The position numbers were made by a program, and so were the translations under genes. Below, piece after piece: positions 1 to 5,139 of a stretch of DNA of 6,115 bases (positions are counted from its first letter, which is position 1; every line of letters starts with the position of its first letter). The DNA comes from JAKACA01 sp050008715. Its GTDB lineage: Bacteria; Actinomycetota; Acidimicrobiia; Acidimicrobiales; Bog-793. The notes under the pieces are model-generated. The model had not been told where the DNA came from. It ran no database searches and was given only the letters and a program-made list of their open reading frames with translations. The DNA lies in the NCBI GenBank assembly GCA_050008715.1, contig JBEKMC010000159.1, positions 1 to 6,115 on the forward strand, in the 5' to 3' direction.

Positions 1-2948
1 TGGCGTGGTCCGCCACCACGTTCGCCGTCGTGCCGGCGACTGCCGTCTCGCATCTGTCCGTCGTGTCCTCGTCGTCGGCCGCCGGCGCCCTCGAGACAGA
101 CCTCACGGTCGAGTTCCAATTGTCTTCTTCTGGCGGGCTCGTGGCCACCCAGGGACAGATCAATATCTTCGCCCCACCTGGGACGAGGTTCTCGGACACG
201 GGAACGATCAAGGACCTCACGACCGGGAAGGCAGTCACCTACTGGGGTGTGCTCGGCGGCGTCGTCGTGGGCGACGGTGGCGCCGTCCTGTCGTTCAATA
301 CCGGCATCACGCTCGACGCGAACGACCGAGTGGAGGTGATCGCGGCGCCGGCGTCGAATGCGGGATCATCCGGGAGGCAGGCCGTCATCGTGACGACGAG
401 CTCGGACACGCTTGCCGTGCAGGGCTCGTTCGTGGCGTCGGCCCCGGCGGCCGTGCTGTCACCTTCGCTGTCGGTATCGGCCACCCCGGCCTCACTCGGC
501 GGCGGCAAGACCTACTCCATCTCCTTCCGCACCTCCGCAGCGGGAGCACTCGTGGCCGGCCAGGGTCAGATCGAGATGGTCGGGCCGCCCGGCACCGTCT
601 TCAACAGCAATGCAACGCTGACCGACCTCACGACTCACACCACCGGCGGGACCGTGACGTCGGCCGGGTCCTCCCTCGGCCCTGACGGCAGGTGGCTCCA
701 TATGACGCCAGGAGTCGCCATCGGCGCTGGCAACCTCGTCGTGATCAGCGACCCGGGCGTTGTGGCTTCCCAGGGGGAGGGTCCCGCCGGAGTGACCATC
801 ACGACGACATCGGACACTCGGCCTGCCGTCGCCTCGTTCCGCCCGAGCGGTTCGGCCCACTTCTCGAAGGTCGCGACCCCGAGCCTGTCGTGCACGACCT
901 CGGCGGCGAGTGCCACGGGCGTTACGTGCGACTTCGGTTTCGTGGCATCTGCATCCGGCGGCCTCACGGCGACAAACGGCACGATCAACGTCATCGGGCC
1001 GATCGGCCTCGTGTTCTCCCCCACTGCGGTCGTCACCGACGACACGACGAAGGCCAGCACGGCCGCCAACGTCGACCTCGTGGCGCCCAGTTACGACGTC
1101 GCCACCTTCACCGCTCCGATGACGATCCGGCCAGGCGACCGTGTCTCTGTCTCGGCCGAGAACGTCACGCTGCCGGCAGCGCCCGGTCAGCTCGGACTTT
1201 CGTTGGACACGTCGTCCGACATCGCCCCCGTCTCGCTTTCCCTCAGCACGCATCCGCCGGGGTCCGTACAGGTGCTGTCGCGCTCGGCATCGAGCCTCGC
1301 CCCGGGCGCCACGAACGTCACCTACACGGTGACCGTGCTCGCCTCGCCGGCCGGAACGCTCGTCGCCGGACACGGCACCATCAACGTCATCGCTGCGCCC
1401 GGGACCGTCCTGCCGTCCGGCGCGACGATCACCGACCTGACGACGCGGATGACGTCGAGCGCCCCCGGCGGGTATCCCGCCGCCAGCGGCTCGGAGGACA
1501 CCTACACGGTCGGGTCGGCCGTCCGACCGGGCGACCGCATCCAGCTGGTGATGACGAACGTTACGAACCCGACGACGGACGTCGCTGCGCTGACGCTCTC
1601 GACCTCGTCGGACGCTGCCCTCGAATCGCCGGCCCCCCCCGCCGGCCGCAACCGCTGGGTGTCGACGATCGCCGCCTCGCTGCGCACACCGGGCCAGGCC
1701 TTCAGCCCGGCGAAGTCCATCCCGGCAAACGCCTCGCTGGCAGCGCTGATCGCCCTGTTCCTCTCGTTCCCCTCCTCGTTGTTCAACCAGACCTTCCTCG
1801 ACAACTACGCCGCCATCGTCGCCTGGTGGGAGCGCCGCACGCGACGCCTTCGCAAGCTCGGCTGGGCACGACGGCTCGGCGAGCGCCTCCGCCCCAAGCG
1901 TGAGGGCAGCGTGCAACGGCCGGAGACGCAGGTCGCGAAACGGCAATTCGCCATGGTGTTCGTCGCCGGCGCCGTGCTCGCGAGCTTCAACGACCCGACG
2001 TTCCTTCACGGGCTCGCGTCGCTCGTGACCCTCCCCACCGTGGCGTTGTCGATGGTGGCCTCGATCGCCGTGCCCACCGTCGCCACGCTCGCCTACCACC
2101 GCCGCCGCTACCACGAAGCGCCCTGGCGCTGGCACGCCCTCCCCGCCGGCCTTGCTGTCGGGGCGGCGTGCGTGTTGTTCAGCAGGTTGACGGGTTTCGA
2201 GCCGGGATATCTCTACGGCGTGATGTGCTCGGTGCTCTTCACGCGCAAGCTCGGCCGGCAAGCCACCGGGCACGTGGCCTTCCTCAGTGCGGCGGCCGTC
2301 CTTGCCATCGCCGTCGGCGCCTGGTTCGCCTGGGTGCCGGTCGCGCAGGCGGCGCTGCACCACCCGGGCTCGGTCGCCCTCGGCGCTCTTGACGACTTCC
2401 TCGCAGCCACCTTCGTCGGAGGCCTCGTCGGCACGTTCTTCTCGCTCATCCCCGTGCGGGGCCTCACGGGCTTCAAGATCCGCCAGTGGAACCCGCGTGC
2501 CTGGCTCGGCCTGTACTTCGCCGTCCTCTTCACGCTCGTCCAGGTGCTGCTCCGCCCGTCCACGAGCGCCAGCGCCCCCGTCACTCATGCGCCGCTTGTC
2601 GGCACGGTCGTGGCCTTCTTCGTGGCGGCCGCCGCGTCGGTCGCCTTCTTCGAGCATTTCGAGAGGAAGAAGCGACCTGCCGGCTCGGCGTCGCCGTCCC
2701 TACAAGAGCGTCTCCACGCGCTGATGGCGGCCGCCCGCGGCAACCCGACCCGGACGGACGACGAACCCGAGGGCGACGGGGCTGCGTCTGACCGCCAGGA
2801 AGGGCCTGATCGCCGGGAAGGGCCAGGCGCCGACGATCCCGGACCAGAAGCGCCCGCTGTCGACGACGCACGCGAACCGGCGGTGATCGGCTCGACGGCG
2901 CCTCGGAGCGACGAGGGCGAAGCGCCCCAGCGCGCCGGCTCCAGCTGA
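1..2948 (+). CDS. Partial large repeat-stalk membrane protein with FGLLP-like polytopic domain (5' end missing)
   Basis: The frame is open from the window's first complete codon (position 3) to TGA at 2946-2948, about 981 visible residues. A GTG at 30 could be called as start, but the residues before it (AWSATTFAV...) align with the linker that ends each later repeat, so the true start is probably upstream. Numbering from that GTG: residues 8-540 are four tandem ~130-residue beta-rich repeats; 568-584 are hydrophobic and followed by SLFNQTF-DNY and an Arg-rich stretch (601-624); about 640-876 hold six or seven membrane segments; 878-972 are a charged, low-complexity tail. GFEPGYLYG (722-730) and FSLIP (804-808) resemble conserved positions of the actinobacterial 'FGLLP motif-containing membrane protein' family, from memory and not searched. 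Inferred topology: repeats outside the cell, tail in the cytoplasm. Function is unknown; a surface or envelope role is a guess. It converges on the kinase gene. Confidence 0.85.
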   Translation, partial: AWSATTFAVVPATAVSHLSVVSSSSAAGALETDLTVEFQLSSSGGLVATQGQINIFAPPGTRFSDTGTIKDLTTGKAVTYWGVLGGVVVGDGGAVLSFNTGITLDANDRVEVIAAPASNAGSSGRQAVIVTTSSDTLAVQGSFVASAPAAVLSPSLSVSATPASLGGGKTYSISFRTSAAGALVAGQGQIEMVGPPGTVFNSNATLTDLTTHTTGGTVTSAGSSLGPDGRWLHMTPGVAIGAGNLVVISDPGVVASQGEGPAGVTITTTSDTRPAVASFRPSGSAHFSKVATPSLSCTTSAASATGVTCDFGFVASASGGLTATNGTINVIGPIGLVFSPTAVVTDDTTKASTAANVDLVAPSYDVATFTAPMTIRPGDRVSVSAENVTLPAAPGQLGLSLDTSSDIAPVSLSLSTHPPGSVQVLSRSASSLAPGATNVTYTVTVLASPAGTLVAGHGTINVIAAPGTVLPSGATITDLTTRMTSSAPGGYPAASGSEDTYTVGSAVRPGDRIQLVMTNVTNPTTDVAALTLSTSSDAALESPAPPAGRNRWVSTIAASLRTPGQAFSPAKSIPANASLAALIALFLSFPSSLFNQTFLDNYAAIVAWWERRTRRLRKLGWARRLGERLRPKREGSVQRPETQVAKRQFAMVFVAGAVLASFNDPTFLHGLASLVTLPTVALSMVASIAVPTVATLAYHRRRYHEAPWRWHALPAGLAVGAACVLFSRLTGFEPGYLYGVMCSVLFTRKLGRQATGHVAFLSAAAVLAIAVGAWFAWVPVAQAALHHPGSVALGALDDFLAATFVGGLVGTFFSLIPVRGLTGFKIRQWNPRAWLGLYFAVLFTLVQVLLRPSTSASAPVTHAPLVGTVVAFFVAAAASVAFFEHFERKKRPAGSASPSLQERLHALMAAARGNPTRTDDEPEGDGAASDRQEGPDRREGPGADDPGPEAPAVDDAREPAVIGSTAPRSDEGEAPQRAGSS
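51..1649 (+). repeat. Four tandem ~130-residue protein repeats (extracellular stalk)
   Basis: Four diverged repeat units are visible in the translation, roughly at 51-449, 465-863, 876-1259 and 1266-1649. Each has the same order of landmarks: an LS-rich first strand; a segment like S-x-G-x-L-V-A-x-x-G-x-I-N; a (P)PGT-x-F-type turn; D-L-T-T about ten residues later; a strand ending in GDR or an equivalent; and a closing T-(S/T)-S-D. The G-x-I-(N/E) anchors lie 132-138 residues apart. The alternating hydrophobic/Ser-Thr pattern suggests an Ig-like beta-sandwich, but I cannot assign a named family. The residues before position 51 look like the end of another unit, so the array probably continues off the left edge. 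Confidence 0.8.
1731..2669 (+). other. Polytopic membrane domain with FSLIP (FGLLP-like) motif
   Basis: This is a sub-region of the large + strand gene. Hydrophobic segments lie at about residues 568-584, 640-656, 660-688, 702-720, 748-770, 787-808, 825-842 and 854-876, counted from the GTG at 30. They are separated by Arg/Lys-rich loops such as YHRRRYHE and FERKKRP, which by the positive-inside rule would face the cytoplasm. Landmarks are SLFNQTF before the first basic loop, GFEPGYLYG in the middle, and FFSLIPVRGLTG then W-N-P-R-A-W near the end. The order and spacing match my recollection of the FGLLP-motif membrane proteins of actinobacteria; the canonical F-G-L-L-P is here F-S-L-I-P. Family function is not established. 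Confidence 0.55.
2793..2828 (+). repeat. Short tandem 18-bp duplication in the C-terminal tail
   Basis: Two adjacent 18-bp units, 2793-2810 and 2811-2828, share 14 of 18 positions (cgccRggaagggccWgRY). They encode RQEGPD then RREGPG in the disordered charged tail of the membrane protein. This looks like a small in-frame slippage expansion and has no obvious function of its own. Confidence 0.5.
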
Positions 2949-2962
2949 GGGCGCGGCGCCAC

Positions 2963-2975
2963 CCGGCCGAGCCGG
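2963..2975. terminator. Weak hairpin between convergent genes
   Basis: The 35-bp gap between the convergent stop codons (2949-2983) contains a perfect 5-bp stem, ccggc and gccgg, around a 3-nt loop (cga). It is symmetric, so it could act on either strand, but neither side has a T-run and so short a GC stem could occur by chance. It is the only candidate for transcription termination here; Rho-dependent termination is equally possible. Confidence 0.2.
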
Positions 2976-2983
2976 TGATGACG

Positions 2984-4075
2984 TCAGGCGATGACGGCGA
3001 CGGCGTCGAGATCGAGAGCGTGACGAGCGTGCCGTGCCGCCATCGTGAGGAACATCTCGTCGCCCCGTGCGGTGCGCTCGACGAGCATCGACGCGGCGAC
3101 GGCCATGACGAGTCCGGACCAGGTTCCGCGCCGGTAGTCGGTCCAGCAGCGCTGCCAGTCGTATGCCGTCACGCCGGCTGACAGCAACCCCGCGTGATAG
3201 CGGCGTACGACGTCGCGCTCGACCTGACGGCGCTCGTCGGCGAGGAGGCCGGCGCCGAGGAAGTAGGCGACGTCGTAGGCGCCCGGGCCGTCCGTGACGG
3301 TCTGCCAGTCGACGACGGCGATCGGAGTGCCACCCGGGGTCGGGTCGAACAGAAGGTTGTCGAGGCGATAGTCGCCGTGCACCACCGTCCACGGCCCGCT
3401 GCCGACGAGCAGGTAGCGCTCGAAGTTGTCGAACAGGGCGCTGCCGGCGTCGAGGACGTCACCCACGAGAACCTCGCCGTATCGTTCCCGGAAGCCGGCC
3501 CACAAGCCCGGTACGAGGGCGAGCAGGAATTGGCGGGTGAGCTCCTTGTCACGGTGGAGCCACTCGAGGTCGGCCAGTGACGGATCCCCCCACCGGGCCG
3601 CGTGCAGCTTGACGAGCTCGTCGACCGCCACGACGGCGGTCTCTTCCGAGCAACCGGCGATCTGGTCGCCCGGCTCGGCCGGCGCCAGATCCTCCAGCAA
3701 CAATACGAAGCGAGCCGTGTCGACATCGATGTCCGCGTAGAACACGGCCGGCGTGCGGATCTCGAGCTGCGGTGCGAGCTGCTGGTAGAAACGCACCTCG
3801 TTCTCGTAGCTCCGCAGCGCCATCGCCGTGGCGCGACTGGTGTCATCGGAAGCTGGAAGCTTCACGATCATCGTGGCCGGCGCGCGCGTGGGTCGGTCGT
3901 AGCGGAGCGTCAGGCGAGCGCAGTCGCACATCTGGCCCGTCCCGACGTCGGTACAGGCGACCTCGAGGACCCGCTCGCGCTCGATGATGCCGGCGGCAGC
4001 CAAGGCGCGCGAGAGCCAGTCCGGACTGAGGACCTCCGCCCGTTCCGCCATGGGCGGAGGGAGCAGCATCACCAC
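2984..4075 (-). CDS. Aminoglycoside phosphotransferase / ecdysteroid-kinase-like (CHK-type) small-molecule kinase
   Basis: A 363-residue kinase-fold protein of normal family length, predicted to transfer phosphate from ATP to a small-molecule hydroxyl in the cytoplasm. Visible landmarks: an N-lobe with lysine K72 in MIVKLP, an acidic helix around SYENEVRFY (89-97), a hinge-like LLLEDL (125-130), LVKLHAARWG (154-163), the catalytic loop HGDYRLDN (233-240; D235 catalytic base, N240 metal ligand) and VVDWQ (254-258; D256 in the DFG-aspartate role). All core residues are present. The VHGDYRLDN-LLFD and VVDWQ-GPGAYDVAYFLG pattern fits the ecdysteroid-kinase-like/CHK branch better than true antibiotic-resistance kinases. 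Substrate is unknown; steroid, terpenoid or other lipid-like alcohols are guesses. Start codons cluster as GTG-GTG-ATG at 4075, 4072 and 4069; AGGGGG at 4083-4088 is 7 nt from the first and 13 nt from the ATG. The start overlaps the upstream gene's stop, implying co-translation. Confidence 0.9.
   Translation of the reverse strand: MVMLLPPPMAERAEVLSPDWLSRALAAAGIIERERVLEVACTDVGTGQMCDCARLTLRYDRPTRAPATMIVKLPASDDTSRATAMALRSYENEVRFYQQLAPQLEIRTPAVFYADIDVDTARFVLLLEDLAPAEPGDQIAGCSEETAVVAVDELVKLHAARWGDPSLADLEWLHRDKELTRQFLLALVPGLWAGFRERYGEVLVGDVLDAGSALFDNFERYLLVGSGPWTVVHGDYRLDNLLFDPTPGGTPIAVVDWQTVTDGPGAYDVAYFLGAGLLADERRQVERDVVRRYHAGLLSAGVTAYDWQRCWTDYRRGTWSGLVMAVAASMLVERTARGDEMFLTMAARHARHALDLDAVAVIA
4067..4075 (-). 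promoter_or_regulatory. Stop/start overlap coupling paralogue B to the kinase
   Basis: On the - strand the sequence reads GTGGTGATG, and the upstream gene's TGA (4071-4069) shares a base with the ATG at 4069-4067, forming TGATG. Such overlaps usually indicate translational re-initiation and roughly matched expression of the two proteins. Which of the three adjacent start codons is used cannot be decided from sequence alone. Confidence 0.7.
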
Positions 4076-5067
4076 GGGAGCGCCCCCTGCACGACGGTGT
4101 CGGGGAAGTAGCGATGGTGTCGGGCACCGGTGACCTCATAGATCGCCGTGCCCGTGCGCCCGTCGTCGGTGCGGACTCGCATCTGGCTCAAACCGCCACG
4201 GTGGAACGGCTCGTACGGCTGGTCGAACGTGCCTTCGGCCTCCACGACGATCTGGCGGCCGCCGGCGAGACCGAACCGCGTGGTCCCTCGCAAGCCGGCG
4301 ACGAGAGCCCCCTGCTCGCCGTAGCCGGCGGCGGCGCCGTCGCCGGACGTCCACTCGAGGTCGTGGTGGAAGTCGACCACGGGCACGGGGTCGCTCATGT
4401 CGGTTCCCGCCCAGCAGCCGTCGGTGTAGATGCGCGTCCCGTTCGCCAGCTCCCAGTGCCAGACCCCGAGGAAGCCATCCTCGAGCTGAACCTGCAGCCA
4501 CATCCACATGGGGCAGCGGCCGTGGTCGCGCACGCCCCAGGAGTGGTCACGCTGGCCGACCCAACCGTCCACCTCCCGCGTGGTGCCGCCGAGGGTGTAG
4601 GTGCCGCGGTACGTGCCGGACTGCAGCATGTGGCTCTGGTCCCATACGACGTCGTCGCCCGCCCGCATCGTGCCCCTCCGCAGTGCGTACGGGAGCGTGC
4701 GAGCACGGAATGTCACGTCGAGGCCGAGCGGCGACGACGCACTGTCCGAGCGCAGGCGGATCTCCTCGAAGGGCCGTACGACTTCGACGCTGGCGCCGGG
4801 AACCTCGCTCGAGCGCAGGTCGCCGTGATCCCTCATGAGCAAGCTCCCGAAGCGCTCGCCGCCGACACGACCCATCTGGATCGAGTCCACGACGCCTCGC
4901 GAGGGATGCGTCGCCATCGTGAAGAAGACGACATCGCCCTCGGCACTCGGCTCGTGCAGCTCGAAGAAGTAGCTCTCCCGCCAGAAGTCGTTGCGGGTCG
5001 CCACGGAGGTCAGCAGCTCCGGTACTTGGTGCACCAGGTACTCGTCCATCGGCGACGGCATGGCCAT
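4069..5067 (-). CDS. ESYYF/RDHSWG-motif protein, probable lipocalin-like (CrtC/AttH-type) fold, paralogue B
   Basis: A 332-residue soluble protein without signal peptide or membrane segment. It opens with a short helical region (MDEYLVHQVPELL), then RESYFFEL (30-37), followed by many short strands typical of a large beta-barrel. LDVTFRARTLPY (116-127) leads to the diagnostic QRDHSWGVRD (172-181; nucleotides 4525-4554) and CPMWMW (185-190). It ends with GRTGTAIYEVTGARHHRYFP (303-322). The RD-H-SWG motif and strand pattern recall hydroxyneurosporene synthase (CrtC)/AttH-like proteins, and I recall close relatives listed as DUF7064/DUF7065; both are unverified memory. It is clearly homologous to the gene upstream. 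The ATG at 5067 has a good ribosome binding site (GGGGGAGAG, 10-nt spacer from GGAG); further ATGs follow at 5061 and 5049. No catalytic activity can be assigned, though the invariant D-H-W cluster could form a ligand-binding or active site. Confidence 0.8.
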   Translation of the reverse strand: MAMPSPMDEYLVHQVPELLTSVATRNDFWRESYFFELHEPSAEGDVVFFTMATHPSRGVVDSIQMGRVGGERFGSLLMRDHGDLRSSEVPGASVEVVRPFEEIRLRSDSASSPLGLDVTFRARTLPYALRRGTMRAGDDVVWDQSHMLQSGTYRGTYTLGGTTREVDGWVGQRDHSWGVRDHGRCPMWMWLQVQLEDGFLGVWHWELANGTRIYTDGCWAGTDMSDPVPVVDFHHDLEWTSGDGAAAGYGEQGALVAGLRGTTRFGLAGGRQIVVEAEGTFDQPYEPFHRGGLSQMRVRTDDGRTGTAIYEVTGARHHRYFPDTVVQGALPW

Positions 5068-5075
5068 GGCTGTGG

Positions 5076-5085
5076 CTCTCCCCCT
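5076..5085 (-). promoter_or_regulatory. Ribosome binding site of paralogue B
   Basis: On the - strand AGGGGGAGAG precedes the ATG at 5067; its GGAG core (5081-5078) leaves a 10-nt spacer. It would be 16 nt from the next ATG at 5061, so it favours 5067 as the start. It lies one base downstream of the inverted repeat at 5087-5118. Confidence 0.65.
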
Positions 5086-5086
5086 G

Positions 5087-5118
5087 GGCCGGGTTTCTCG
5101 GCCCGTCGAAACCCGGCC
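5087..5118 (-). promoter_or_regulatory. Perfect 11-bp inverted repeat (hairpin or operator) between the paralogues
   Basis: The arms ggccgggtttc (5087-5097) and gaaacccggcc (5108-5118) are exact reverse complements around a 10-nt loop, in the 72-bp gap between the stop of paralogue A (5140) and the start of paralogue B (5067). Read as - strand RNA it gives a strong 11-bp stem ending one base before the Shine-Dalgarno sequence. There is no U-run after it, so it is not a classical intrinsic terminator, though high-GC actinobacteria often terminate without one. Alternatives are partial terminator, mRNA-stabilising or processing hairpin, translational control of paralogue B, or a DNA operator. 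No clear -35/-10 pair was seen in the remainder of the gap. Confidence 0.6.
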
Positions 5119-5139
5119 ACTGTAGCCAGGCGCCGGGCG

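Noticed and set aside
5..685. 226-codon + strand frame overlapping the start of the large gene
   Set aside because: Arg/His/Gly-rich out-of-frame shadow; the competing frame carries the repeat pattern through this region.
692..1903. 403-codon + strand frame within the repeat region
   Set aside because: Arg-rich shadow frame with no recognisable domain; the repeats are in the other frame.
492..2657. 721-codon open frame on the - strand opposite the large membrane protein gene
   Set aside because: Its translation is Arg/Gly/Glu/His-rich without fold-like patterning, and it lies antisense to a frame with clear repeats and membrane segments. Long antisense frames are expected in DNA this GC-rich.
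2700..3392. 230-codon - strand frame spanning the convergent junction
   Set aside because: Overlaps the kinase C-terminal region in another frame and the tail of the membrane protein on the other strand. Composition is Arg-rich with no motif, while the kinase frame holds HGDYRLDN and VVDWQ here.
2984..4075. Kinase as an aminoglycoside resistance gene
   Set aside because: The HGD...N and VVDWQ core is shared by the whole phosphotransferase superfamily. The surrounding motifs fit the ecdysteroid-kinase-like group better, and the operon has no resistance context.
5087..5118. Inverted repeat as a mobile-element end or recombination site
   Set aside because: There is no transposase, target duplication or second copy in the window. 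The repeat lies neatly in an intercistronic gap, so an RNA hairpin or operator is simpler.
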